From NCBI GenBank assembly GCA_964420605.1, contig CAYQUC010000081.1, forward strand, positions 1 to 15,339: a DNA stretch of 15,339 bases, in the 5' to 3' direction. Source of the DNA: CAYQUC01 sp964420605. Its GTDB lineage: Bacteria; Pseudomonadota; Gammaproteobacteria; UBA6429; Thiohalophilaceae. A program made the translations under genes and the position numbers. Numbering within the stretch: the stretch's first letter is position 1; each line of letters opens with the position of its first letter. This document shows, piece after piece, positions 7,357 through 14,936 of the stretch. Under the pieces are notes generated by a model, which saw only the letters and a program-made list of their open reading frames with translations, was not told the DNA's origin and made no database searches.

Positions 7357-9636
7357 CTATTCAGACTCATGAGTTTCGAGTTCTTGTTTGGATTCTAGAA
7401 CAAATTGCAGCTCATTTTTATTCAGAGTGATAGCAATATGACCACCGGATGCTAATTTGCCAAACAATAATTCTTCTGCCATTGGTCGTTTAATTTTATC
7501 TTGAATTAATCGCGCCATTGGTCGAGCACCCATTTCGTCATCATAGCCATTCATTGCAAGCCAAGTTCGAGCCTCATCATCCACACTTAACGTGACACCT
7601 TTGGCTTCTAACTGACCTTCAAGCTCAAACAAAAATTTATCAATAACCTTGCTAATTGTATCTTGAGCAAGTGCTTTGAACTGAATAATGGTGTCTAAAC
7701 GATTTCGAAATTCAGGTGTAAAGGTTCGGTTAATGACCTCAATTGAATCACTGCTATGATCTTGTTTAGTGAAGCCAATAGAGGGTCGATTAACACGATC
7801 TGCACCCGCATTGGTGGTCATGACTATAATCACATTTCTAAAATCGGCTTTGCGACCATTGTTATCCGTTAAGGTACCGTGATCCATCACTTGGAGTAAT
7901 AAGTTAAAGACTTCAGGATGTGCTTTTTCAATTTCATCTAATAGTAATACCGCATGAGGATGCTTGTTAATAGCCTCAGTGAGTAAACCACCTTGATCAT
8001 AACCAACATAACCCGGAGGCGCACCAATCAAGCGTGACACGGTATGACGCTCCATGTACTCCGACATATCAAAGCGAATTAATTCTATACCTAAAATTCG
8101 TGCTAATTGCCGTGTAACTTCGGTTTTACCAACACCGGTAGGTCCTGCGCATAAAAAACTACCAATGGGTTTCTTTGAGTCACCGAGTCCAGAGCGTGAC
8201 AATTTAATGGCAGTACTCATTGCATCAACAGCTTCATCCTGACCATAGATAACCAATTTTAAATTTCGATCCAAATTTTTGAGAATATCTTTATCGTCTT
8301 TAGAAACAGTTTTTTCGGGAATTCGAGCCATTTTTGAAATAATTTTTTCTACTTCTTTAACACCGATAGTCTTTTTACGTTTTGACTTAACCGCCATACG
8401 TTGTTTGGCACCGGCTTCATCAATAACATCAACAGCTTTGTCCGGTAAGTGACGATCATTAATATAACGATCAGACAATTCTACCGCAGTGCGAATGGCT
8501 TGATGGGTATATTTAACATCATGATGTTCTTCAAATCGAGATTTTAAACCTTCGAGTATTTGTATGGTTTCATCGACGGTGGGTTCATCTATGTCAACTT
8601 TTTGAAAGCGTCGAGCAAGAGCACGATCTTTTTCAAAGATACCTCGATACTCTTGATACGTCGTTGAACCAATGCATTTGAGTTCACCCGTAGCTAATAC
8701 TGGCTTAATTAAATTAGAGGCATCCATNNNNNNNNNNATTGCACCGCCTGAGGCAGCACCCGCACCAATAATGGTATGGATTTCATCAATGAATAAAATT
8801 GAATGTTCTTCTTTTTTTAATTGCGATAAAATTGCTTTTAATCTTTTTTCAAAATCACCACGATATTTTGTACCCGCCAACAATGCTCCCATATCCAATG
8901 AATAAACAACCGATTCAGAAATAACATCAGGTACTTGTTCATCAACAATCATCTTAGCCAGACCTTCGGCTAATGCTGTTTTACCAACACCGGCTTCACC
9001 CACTAACAATGGATTATTTTTTCGTCGACGACATAATATTTGTATGGTTCGTTCTATTTCATTTTTACGACCAATCAGTGGATCAATTTTACCTAACGCG
9101 GCAAGCTGATTTAAGTTTGTCGCATATAACTCAAGCGGACTTTGGCTAGGTGTTTCTGTTTCGTCTGTTCCAGTGCTCGATGGACTGATCGAATCATCTT
9201 CATTTAATTTAGAAATACCGTGCGAAATATAATTCACCACATCCAAACGATTAACATCTTGTTTCTTTAAAAAATAAACTGCTTGAGACTCTTGTTCACT
9301 AAAAATAGCGACTAAAACATTAGCACCGGTAACTTCTTGCTTGCCAGATGATTGCACATGAAATACTGCACGTTGTAATACCCGTTGAAAACCTAACGTT
9401 GGTTGGGTTTCACGATCATCTTCTGGTGGCAGTAATGGCGTAGTTTCATTTAAAAATGTATCGAGTTCAGTTTTAAGCAAACCTAGATTTGCACCACATG
9501 CTTTTAATACATCCTCAGCAGATTGATTGTTTAACAATGCTAACAATAAATGTTCAACAGTCATAAATTCATGATCTTTATCACGAGCATCTTTAAATGC
9601 ATTGTTCAGAGCTAGTTCGAGATCTTTATTTAACAT
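7357..9636 (-). CDS. clpA: ATP-dependent Clp protease ATP-binding subunit ClpA (contains a 10-N gap)
   Basis: ClpA is the double-ring AAA+ unfoldase that feeds substrates, including ClpS-delivered N-degron proteins, into ClpP. Domains: ClpS-binding N-domain (about 1-145, MLNKDLELAL then HEFMTVEHLLLALL), a Ser/Thr-rich linker, first AAA+ ring with Walker A GEAGVGKT (213-220) and Walker B LFIDE (Asp284, Glu285), second ring with Walker A GPTGVGKT (498-505) and Walker B LLLDE (Asp567, Glu568). The ClpP-docking loop appears as IGF at 620-622 (IGL in E. coli). Apparent length is 759 codons including four unknown ones at 300-303; these are probably an assembly artefact, so the true protein is likely 755 residues (E. 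coli 758). It starts 6 bp after clpS and is presumably co-transcribed with it. ClpP is not encoded here. Confidence 0.96.
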   Translation of the reverse strand: MLNKDLELALNNAFKDARDKDHEFMTVEHLLLALLNNQSAEDVLKACGANLGLLKTELDTFLNETTPLLPPEDDRETQPTLGFQRVLQRAVFHVQSSGKQEVTGANVLVAIFSEQESQAVYFLKKQDVNRLDVVNYISHGISKLNEDDSISPSSTGTDETETPSQSPLELYATNLNQLAALGKIDPLIGRKNEIERTIQILCRRRKNNPLLVGEAGVGKTALAEGLAKMIVDEQVPDVISESVVYSLDMGALLAGTKYRGDFEKRLKAILSQLKKEEHSILFIDEIHTIIGAGAASGGAXXXXMDASNLIKPVLATGELKCIGSTTYQEYRGIFEKDRALARRFQKVDIDEPTVDETIQILEGLKSRFEEHHDVKYTHQAIRTAVELSDRYINDRHLPDKAVDVIDEAGAKQRMAVKSKRKKTIGVKEVEKIISKMARIPEKTVSKDDKDILKNLDRNLKLVIYGQDEAVDAMSTAIKLSRSGLGDSKKPIGSFLCAGPTGVGKTEVTRQLARILGIELIRFDMSEYMERHTVSRLIGAPPGYVGYDQGGLLTEAINKHPHAVLLLDEIEKAHPEVFNLLLQVMDHGTLTDNNGRKADFRNVIIVMTTNAGADRVNRPSIGFTKQDHSSDSIEVINRTFTPEFRNRLDTIIQFKALAQDTISKVIDKFLFELEGQLEAKGVTLSVDDEARTWLAMNGYDDEMGARPMARLIQDKIKRPMAEELLFGKLASGGHIAITLNKNELQFVLESKQELETHESE
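8728..8737. other. Run of 10 N (assembly gap) inside clpA
   Basis: Ten unknown bases interrupt the first AAA+ domain of clpA just after the SGGA of the conserved GAGAASGG loop. The reading frame is retained across the gap. The left edge ends in ...CCAT and the right edge begins ATTGC...; merging them over the shared AT gives the continuous codons for GGA-MDASN expected of the family, so no sequence need be missing. Confidence 0.97.
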
Positions 9637-9642
9637 CAGTCT

Positions 9643-9999
9643 TTACCCATTTGATTCTAGGGTACACATTAAGGGGTGATCATGTGTACGAGAATAGTCA
9701 TTTACTTGCGCCACTTTTGTTTCAGCGATATCGCGTCCAAAAACGCCACAAATACCTTTACCATTATTGTGTACATTCAACATTACTTTAATAGCTCTTT
9801 CACGATTCATGCCAAAAAAGCCTTCCAATATCGAGATAACAAAATCCATAGGTGTATAATCGTCATTCATCAGCACAACTTGATACATTGGTGGCTTTTT
9901 TAATTTTGGTTTTGCTTCTTCAAGCAATAAACCGCCATCGTGGTGTTCTGGACCACTATCACCGTCTTGTTGTTTAGTATTACTTATCATTTTCGTCAT
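9643..9999 (-). CDS. clpS: ATP-dependent Clp protease adapter ClpS
   Basis: ClpS binds proteins with N-terminal Leu, Phe, Tyr or Trp and delivers them to the ClpA N-domain. The protein has 118 residues (106 in E. coli); the extra length is in the flexible N-terminal tail (about 1-33), which in E. coli is needed for delivery to ClpA. The folded core holds the N-degron pocket: Asn45-Asp46-Asp47 in MNDDYTPM, gatekeeper Met51 and His77 in NVHNNG, followed by GICGVF, AETKV and the C-terminal HPLMCTLE. The ATG at 9999 has no strong Shine-Dalgarno; the in-frame ATG three codons later is an alternative. It precedes clpA by 6 bp on the same strand. aat and bpt, which make its ligands, are encoded nearby. 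Confidence 0.96.
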   Translation of the reverse strand: MTKMISNTKQQDGDSGPEHHDGGLLLEEAKPKLKKPPMYQVVLMNDDYTPMDFVISILEGFFGMNRERAIKVMLNVHNNGKGICGVFGRDIAETKVAQVNDYSRTHDHPLMCTLESNG

Positions 10000-10230
10000 A
10001 ATTTAATTTTAGCTGATTACACTATTTCATGCCTAGTAAGAAATATCATAATTTTAATCATTTTAAAGGCAGATTTAGAATATTTGTCTATAGTTATCTA
10101 ATAAATTGTCTAATGTAGTTTACTACAACCAATAGACATACATAAGTACTTGAATAATAAATATTAATTTTAATAATTTATCTTTTAACCCGGCATTTAA
10201 GTAGGCGTATTTGGATGGAGGCTAGCAAGT
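10000..10230. promoter_or_regulatory. Divergent clpS/cspD control region with phased repeats and a palindrome
   Basis: This 231-bp, very AT-rich spacer must contain the promoters of clpSA (minus) and cspD (plus). It carries TGTCTA at 10085-10090 and 10107-10112 (22 bp apart), a variant TTATCTA at 10094-10100 between them, and the inverted copy TAGACA at 10133-10138. Inside the last pair lies the perfect palindrome TGTAGT-TT-ACTACA (10114-10127). Such arrays often bind a dimeric or oligomerising regulator, but I cannot name one. On the plus strand TTGAAT (10150-10155) followed by AATAAT (10172-10177, 16-bp spacing) is a possible cspD promoter. A strong GGAGG Shine-Dalgarno precedes cspD. Confidence 0.5.
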
Positions 10231-10461
10231 ATGAGCATTGGCACTGTAAAGTGGTTTAGTAATGCAAAAGGTTACGGTTTTATTTCCCCTGAAACGGGTG
10301 GAGACGACGTTTTTGCGCACTTTTCTGCAATTACGATGGAAGGTTACAAAACACTAAAAAAAGGTCAGACAGTTGACTTTGAGTCGACCCCCGGCCCCAA
10401 AGGAATGCATGCGGTTGATATAAAACCCCATGAATATGAGGCAATACCAACGACTCAATAA
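10231..10461 (+). CDS. cspD: Cold-shock-domain protein, CspD type
   Basis: This 76-residue single-stranded nucleic-acid-binding protein has one cold-shock domain: GTVKWFSNAKGYGFI with RNP1 KGYGFI at 13-18, and RNP2 VFAHF at 27-31. The stretch MEGYKTLKKGQTVDF resembles CspD (E. coli 74 residues) more than CspA, and the position divergent from clpS is that of cspD in E. coli. E. coli CspD is a dimer made in stationary phase and starvation that inhibits DNA replication; that role here is inferred from family and context. RNP1 has Tyr where Phe is common, a conservative change. The start is fixed by a good GGAGG sequence about 9 nt upstream. A long perfect hairpin follows immediately after the stop. 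Confidence 0.92.
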   Translation: MSIGTVKWFSNAKGYGFISPETGGDDVFAHFSAITMEGYKTLKKGQTVDFESTPGPKGMHAVDIKPHEYEAIPTTQ

Positions 10462-10465
10462 GTAA

Positions 10466-10504
10466 GTCAGGATCTCGAATTATTTTTTAATTCGAGATCC
10501 TGAC
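10466..10504. terminator. Perfect 17-bp stem-loop between convergent cspD and icd
   Basis: A perfect 17-bp inverted repeat (10466-10482 pairing with 10488-10504, loop TTTTT; arms begin GTCAGGATCTCG) starts 4 nt after the cspD stop. On the cspD side the bases after the stem are AGAAACGC, not a T tract. On the icd side they read TTACTTATT, which is more terminator-like, 44 bp past the icd stop. It most likely ends transcription from icd and blocks or stabilises the cspD 3' end. Confidence 0.75.
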
Positions 10505-10548
10505 AGAAACGCGCTATTGCTTAATTCTGTAGTAATTCGAGCAATTTG

Positions 10549-11811
10549 TTACATATTTTGACAAATAGCGTCACCAAATTTTGAGCAGCTCAACTTTGTT
10601 GCCGTGCCATCTTTCATTAATCGATGTAAATCGTATGTCACTGTTTTTGCTTGAATTGCGCCTGACATCCCTTTGATGATTAAATCAGCCGCTTCTGTCC
10701 AGCCCATGTGGCGCAACATCATTTCAGCAGATAATATCAACGACCCAGGGTTCACCATATCTTTGCCAGCATATTTAGGTGCGGTACCATGAGTTGCTTC
10801 AAACATAGCAATCTTATCCGATAAATTTGCGCCAGGAGCAATTCCAATTCCACCAACTTGGGCTGCTAAAGCATCTGAAATATAGTCGCCATTCAGATTT
10901 AATGTTGCGATCACATCGTATTCTTCTGGTCGTAATAATATTTGTTGTAAAAAGGCATCAGCAATAACGTCTTTGATAATTATCTCATCACCCGTATTTG
11001 GATTTTTAAACGCACTCCAAGGACCACCATTAATATCTTGTGCACCAAACTCCTCTTTTGCCAGCTCATAACCCCAGCTTTTGAAACCACCTTCGGTGAA
11101 TTTCATGATATTACCTTTATGGACTAATGTGACTGATGGTCGGTTATTATCAATAGCGTATTGAATGGCTTTACGTACTAAGCGTTTAGTACCTTCACTC
11201 GATGCTGGTTTTATTCCAATTCCAGAGGTTTCAGGAAAACGGATTTTAGTAACCCCCATTTCATCTTGTAAAAATTTAATAACTTTTTTAACTTCAGCAC
11301 TGCCTGCAGCCCATTCAATTCCAGCATAAATATCTTCTGAATTCTCACGAAATATAACCATATCGGTTTTTTCAGGTTCTTTAACCGGGCTTGGAGTACC
11401 TTGATAATATCGAACTGGACGTAAACAAACGAATAAATCTAAATCTTGTCGTAACGTCACATTTAAAGAACGCATACCACCGCCAACGGGTGTTGTTAAC
11501 GGCCCTTTAATTGATACAACATAGTCTTTAACTGCCTTAAATGTTTCATCAGACAACCAGACATCATCACCATAGATCTTGGTTGATTTCTCTCCCGCAA
11601 AAATTTCCATCCAGGCAATTTTACGTTCATCGCCGTAAGCTTTAGAAACAGCGGTGTCCGTGACTAATTTCATTACAGGTGTAATATCAACCCCTATTCC
11701 ATCTCCTTCGATAAATGGGATGATCGGATTATTGGGCACTTGCAGTGAATTATCTGAGTTGACAGTTATTTTAGTGCCAATTGCTGGTATTTGAATTTTA
11801 TCGTATGACAT
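10549..11811 (-). CDS. icd: Isocitrate dehydrogenase (NADP+)
   Basis: Icd oxidatively decarboxylates isocitrate to 2-oxoglutarate in the TCA cycle. The 420 residues match the E. coli enzyme (416) throughout, offset by two. The substrate-binding and phosphorylation Ser is Ser115 in GGGMRSLN, with Arg121, Arg131 and Arg155 for isocitrate, Lys232 in HKGNIMKFTEGG, and metal ligands Asp309 and Asp313 in LNGDYISDA. Lys346-Tyr347 in HGTAPKY are the NADP-selecting pair, so NADP rather than NAD is expected. The phosphorylatable Ser would allow control by AceK if the genome has it (inference). A purine-rich AGAGAG lies before the ATG. It is divergent from rluE, the same arrangement as in E. coli, and convergent with cspD. 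Confidence 0.97.
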   Translation of the reverse strand: MSYDKIQIPAIGTKITVNSDNSLQVPNNPIIPFIEGDGIGVDITPVMKLVTDTAVSKAYGDERKIAWMEIFAGEKSTKIYGDDVWLSDETFKAVKDYVVSIKGPLTTPVGGGMRSLNVTLRQDLDLFVCLRPVRYYQGTPSPVKEPEKTDMVIFRENSEDIYAGIEWAAGSAEVKKVIKFLQDEMGVTKIRFPETSGIGIKPASSEGTKRLVRKAIQYAIDNNRPSVTLVHKGNIMKFTEGGFKSWGYELAKEEFGAQDINGGPWSAFKNPNTGDEIIIKDVIADAFLQQILLRPEEYDVIATLNLNGDYISDALAAQVGGIGIAPGANLSDKIAMFEATHGTAPKYAGKDMVNPGSLILSAEMMLRHMGWTEAADLIIKGMSGAIQAKTVTYDLHRLMKDGTATKLSCSKFGDAICQNM

Positions 11812-11984
11812 GATTTCTCTCTTTGAAAACGCGATTAAGCAGATGATAATATCAAAAACAACAGTAACTTAGGAAGTAATATATTGATTATTACGCTAAA
11901 AGCGTCGAACAATTGTGCTTCATGCTAAAATAGTACCTTGATACATTATATATTTAACAAATTAAATTGACGTTATTGAAACAA
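11812..11984 (+). promoter_or_regulatory. icd/rluE divergent spacer with extended -10 for rluE
   Basis: The best plus-strand promoter is TG-C-TAAAAT (11923-11931), an extended -10 with no evident -35, closely resembling the one upstream of infA. It would start transcription near 11938 and leave a leader of roughly 45 nt to the rluE ATG. Just upstream is a 5-bp hairpin ACGCT-AAA-AGCGT (11893-11905), positioned at about -33 to -45, which could be an operator half-site pair. No specific icd promoter can be picked out in this AT-rich DNA. Confidence 0.42.
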
Positions 11985-12530
11985 ATGCCAAAATTGATAC
12001 TTTTTAATAAACCCTATAACGTGCTTAGCCAATTTAGCCCGGATGGTAATCAAACCACACTGGCGAAATACATTACTATTAAAAATGTGTATCCAGCCGG
12101 TCGACTTGATAAAACCAGTGAAGGTTTATTACTGTTAACCGATAATGGCGCTTTACAGCATAAAATTTCGCATCCTGATCACAAAATGAAAAAAACCTAT
12201 TGGGTTCAGGTAGAAGGTGTCCCCACACTAAAAGCTTTAAATGACCTTGCCAATGGTGTTAAATTAAAAGACGGTATGACCAAAAAGGCACATGCAGCAA
12301 TAATCGATGAACCCCAAATTTGGGCGCGTGAGCCAGCTATTCGTCAGCGAGAGAATATTCCAACTACCTGGATTAGTCTTACTATTAGTGAAGGACGTAA
12401 CCGGCAAGTTCGGCGAATGACCGCAGCAGTTGGGTTTCCTACACTACGCTTAATTCGATACTCTATAGGACCTTGGAATATTGATAACTTACCACTAGGT
12501 CAGTGGCAAACAATACATTTAAAAAATTAA
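11985..12530 (+). CDS. rluE: 23S rRNA pseudouridine(2457) synthase, RluE-like
   Basis: RluE converts U2457 of 23S rRNA (E. coli numbering) to pseudouridine. The 181-residue protein is of the RsuA/RluB/E/F type without an N-terminal S4 domain: LILFNKPYNVLSQF at the start, catalytic Asp42 in PAGRLDKTSEGLLLLT, KTYWVQVEGVP, and the C-terminal GRNRQVRRMTAAVGFPTLRLIRYSIGPW. An upstream TTG at 11967 would add six residues (MTLLKQ); neither start has a Shine-Dalgarno, and I prefer the ATG because homology begins right after it. E. coli RluE (217) has a longer basic N-terminus. It is the first gene of the rluE-nudJ-mnmA-hflD cluster, in the E. coli order, with nudJ 14 bp downstream. Confidence 0.9.
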   Translation: MPKLILFNKPYNVLSQFSPDGNQTTLAKYITIKNVYPAGRLDKTSEGLLLLTDNGALQHKISHPDHKMKKTYWVQVEGVPTLKALNDLANGVKLKDGMTKKAHAAIIDEPQIWAREPAIRQRENIPTTWISLTISEGRNRQVRRMTAAVGFPTLRLIRYSIGPWNIDNLPLGQWQTIHLKN

Positions 12531-12544
12531 TGAGAGTGTAAATT

Positions 12545-13000
12545 ATGATGAGTTGGGCACCACACGTTACTGTTGCGGCAATTATTGAGTATGACAATAA
12601 ATTTTTATTTGTTGAAGAGAATACCAATTCCGGCATTAAATATAATCAACCTGCAGGACATCTAGAACCCAACGAAACAATTATAGCTGCAGTCATTCGG
12701 GAAACACAGGAAGAAACTGCTCGAACAATTAAACCGCAATACTTAACAGGAATTTACCGATGGTACAGTAAAAATAATGATTGTACCTATTTACGATTTT
12801 GTTTTTACGCCACTATACTAGCTCATGATACACAGCAAGAGCTCGATACTGACATTATACAGGCACTTTGGATGAGCCAAGAAGAGATAATTAAAAACCA
12901 ACATAAATGCCGTAGTCCAATGGTATTACAATGTTTATCGGATTATAAGGCCGGACAATCTTACCCACTTTCAATTTTAATAGATGAAATAACACAATAA
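12545..13000 (+). CDS. nudJ: Nudix hydrolase, NudJ (phosphatase) type
   Basis: NudJ in E. coli hydrolyses thiamine pyrophosphate, its HMP precursor and nucleoside di- and triphosphates. The 151 residues (E. coli 153) begin PHVTVAAIIEYDNKFLFVEE and show NQPAGHLEPNETI. The Nudix box spans 38-60: Gly38, Glu44, Arg52, Glu53, Glu56 and Glu57 are kept, so metal binding by REXXEE is intact. The later conserved Gly is Ala59, and the hydrophobic positions are Thr54 and Arg60, so the box departs from GX5EX7REUXEEXGU. The family end KCRSPMVLQCLSDYKAGQSYPLSIL is present. It lies 14 bp after rluE and 5 bp before mnmA, the same neighbours as E. coli nudJ (ymfB). Confidence 0.9.
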   Translation: MMSWAPHVTVAAIIEYDNKFLFVEENTNSGIKYNQPAGHLEPNETIIAAVIRETQEETARTIKPQYLTGIYRWYSKNNDCTYLRFCFYATILAHDTQQELDTDIIQALWMSQEEIIKNQHKCRSPMVLQCLSDYKAGQSYPLSILIDEITQ

Positions 13001-13005
13001 ATACT

Positions 13006-14118
13006 ATGCCTGATACAAAACTTAAAAAATTAAATATCATCGTCGGCATTTCTGGTGGCGTTGACTCTTCCGTTGCAGCATACCAGTTACAACAAGACCA
13101 GCATCACATCGAAGCTGTCTTTATGAAAAACTGGGAAGAAGATGACACCAATAATAATTGTACTGCTGCAGAAGATTTTAGTGATGCTAAACAAGTTTGC
13201 AAAACATTGAACATTGATATTCATGGTGTTAATTTTTCAACTGAATATTGGGATAAAGTATTCAGCCATTTTTTAGCAGAATACAAAGCTGGGCGAACGC
13301 CAAACCCAGATATTTTATGCAATAAGGAAATTAAGTTTTCAGCTTTTCTTGATTATGCAATTACAAAAGGCGCCGATAAAATAGCAACTGGACATTATGC
13401 TAGCATTAAATTCCACGATGGTTATTATCGCTTGTATAAATCTTTTGACAAAAACAAAGATCAAACCTATTTCTTGCATGAGCTCAATCAACATCAACTG
13501 GCTCACAGTCTTTTCCCGCTAGGAAAATTAGAAAAAAATGAAGTTAGAAATATTGCGCAACGGCAACAATTAATTACCTTTAATAAAAAAGACAGTACCG
13601 GCATTTGTTTTATCGGAGAGCGTAATTTTAAGGAGTTTTTATCAAGCTACCTTCCCGCCCAACCGGGTGATATCGTTACCGAACACGGACAAAAAATAGC
13701 CCAACATTCTGGTTTAATGTATTACACACTAGGTCAACGCCAAGGACTTGGAATTGGCGGATTACGCAATTTTTCAGATGAACCCTGGTACGTTGCTCAA
13801 AAAGACATGGATAACAATAAACTCATTGTAGTACAAGGCCACGAACACCCATTGCTTAAAAGTGATTGGTTGGAAACTCAAGGTATTCACTGGATTACCG
13901 AACAACCAAAATCATTTCCGCACCAGTGCAGCGCTAAAACCCGATACCGTCAAGCCGATGCACCATGTGAAATACAAAAAATATCCGTCGATCATTACCG
14001 TGTTAAATTCCAGCAACCCCAGTGGGCCGTGACACCGGGTCAATCGGTTGTTTTTTATCAAGGCGATGAGTGCCTAGGTGGTGCTATAATCACTGAAATA
14101 CCAAATAGTATAAAATAG
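13006..14118 (+). CDS. mnmA: tRNA-specific 2-thiouridylase MnmA
   Basis: MnmA adenylates and then thiolates U34 at the wobble position of tRNA-Lys, -Glu and -Gln, taking sulfur from the Tus relay. The protein has 370 residues (368 in E. coli). The PP-loop SGGVDSS is at 16-22, followed by MKNWEEDD (40-47). The two catalytic cysteines are Cys105 in TPNPDILCNKEIKF and Cys201 in DSTGICFIGERNF. The substrate-contact segments TGHYA (128-132), KDQTYFL (151-157) and GLMYYTLGQRQGLGIGG follow, with the C-terminal beta-barrel after about residue 285. It starts 5 bp after nudJ, so co-transcription is very likely; hflD follows after 54 bp with no terminator. Confidence 0.97.
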   Translation: MPDTKLKKLNIIVGISGGVDSSVAAYQLQQDQHHIEAVFMKNWEEDDTNNNCTAAEDFSDAKQVCKTLNIDIHGVNFSTEYWDKVFSHFLAEYKAGRTPNPDILCNKEIKFSAFLDYAITKGADKIATGHYASIKFHDGYYRLYKSFDKNKDQTYFLHELNQHQLAHSLFPLGKLEKNEVRNIAQRQQLITFNKKDSTGICFIGERNFKEFLSSYLPAQPGDIVTEHGQKIAQHSGLMYYTLGQRQGLGIGGLRNFSDEPWYVAQKDMDNNKLIVVQGHEHPLLKSDWLETQGIHWITEQPKSFPHQCSAKTRYRQADAPCEIQKISVDHYRVKFQQPQWAVTPGQSVVFYQGDECLGGAIITEIPNSIK

Positions 14119-14172
14119 CATTTTACTGCTGGATATTAACCTAAAATTCCCAAATAATGTTTAGGAGTCATT

Positions 14173-14826
14173 TTGACATTTTCTATATTTGATCGAACAA
14201 TAGCACTTGCTGGAATATATCAAAGTATTACACTGGTTCAACAAGTTGCCAATTCTGGCATGATGGATGTCCATAATTTTGAGGTAATTATTTCCAGTTT
14301 ATTACAAAATGATCCAGACAAAACTCAAGATGTTTATGGTAATTTAACTAATATTCGCTCAGGACTAGAGTCAGTTCAAACCCAGTTAAACAATGGCAAC
14401 AGTAACTCCAGTCAATCGTCAAATACAGAGATTAATCGCTACGTTGTGACATTACTACACCTTGAACGCAAATTAAGCCAAAATAAAAAAATGTTGGATT
14501 TACTAGCAACTCGGCTAGACGCTGTCAGGCTACAATTAGAGCATTTCCCGGTCACCCACGAAAATGTGCTAGCTAATTTGGCTGATATTTATGCTGAGAC
14601 CATTAGTACTCTGGCACCAAAAATCATGGTAAAAGGCGAAGAAAAGTTCTTGTCCCAGACCAATAATGCCAATAAAATTAGAGCCTTATTATTATCAGCG
14701 ATACGCTCCGCGGTGTTATGGCAACAAGTTGGTGGAACTCGGTGGCAATTATTGTTAAAACGAAAATACTATGTATTGGAAGCCAAAAATATTTTACATA
14801 ACGATATTCCAAAAACAGTAAACTAA
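14173..14826 (+). CDS. hflD: High-frequency lysogenization protein HflD
   Basis: HflD is a peripheral membrane protein, named in E. coli for its effect on lambda CII and lysogeny; its normal cellular role is unclear. The 217 residues (E. coli 213) are mostly helical: FDRTIALAGIYQSITLVQQVA at the N-terminus, YVVTLLHLERKLS (90-102), LQLEHF (120-125) and the conserved C-terminal RALLLSAIRSAVLWQQVGGTRWQLLL. A short Asn/Ser-rich stretch (73-84) sits in a loop. The start is TTG: an AGGAG Shine-Dalgarno lies 5 nt before it and no ATG is available upstream of the first conserved residues. Its place after mnmA is conserved; in E. coli and Pseudomonas purB follows, here acnA does. Confidence 0.94.
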   Translation: MTFSIFDRTIALAGIYQSITLVQQVANSGMMDVHNFEVIISSLLQNDPDKTQDVYGNLTNIRSGLESVQTQLNNGNSNSSQSSNTEINRYVVTLLHLERKLSQNKKMLDLLATRLDAVRLQLEHFPVTHENVLANLADIYAETISTLAPKIMVKGEEKFLSQTNNANKIRALLLSAIRSAVLWQQVGGTRWQLLLKRKYYVLEAKNILHNDIPKTVN

Positions 14827-14915
14827 TATCTTGGATGTACTCGAGCAAATACCAAGGTCCAAGAAATTTAATTATTTGATTAGACGTTAGATAAACTAAA
14901 CATCGCATGATTTCC

Positions 14916-14936
14916 CCCTCGATTACACGTTGAGGG
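14916..14936 (+). other. Stem-loop in the hflD-acnA spacer, upstream of acnA
   Basis: CCCTCGA (14916-14922) can pair with TTGAGGG (14930-14936) through six Watson-Crick pairs and one G-U, leaving the loop TTACACG. It ends 25 nt before the acnA ATG and 14 nt before its AAGGAT ribosome-binding site. No T tract follows, so it is not a typical intrinsic terminator; it may be a leader structure of acnA mRNA. A second possible pair, CTTGGA (14830-14835) with TCCAAG (14858-14863), lies just after hflD. The rest of the 135-bp spacer shows no clear promoter. Confidence 0.45.

Noticed and set aside
8672..8905. Plus-strand open frame crossing the N run in clpA
   Set aside because: Antisense shadow of clpA; the N run keeps it open artificially.
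10000..10230. CRISPR-like array from the repeated TGTCTA elements
   Set aside because: The units are 6-7 bp and some are inverted; there are no 25-40 bp repeats with unique spacers.
14916..14936. Iron-responsive element upstream of acnA
   Set aside because: The stem lacks the unpaired C bulge and the loop is not CAGUGN; only a generic hairpin can be claimed.
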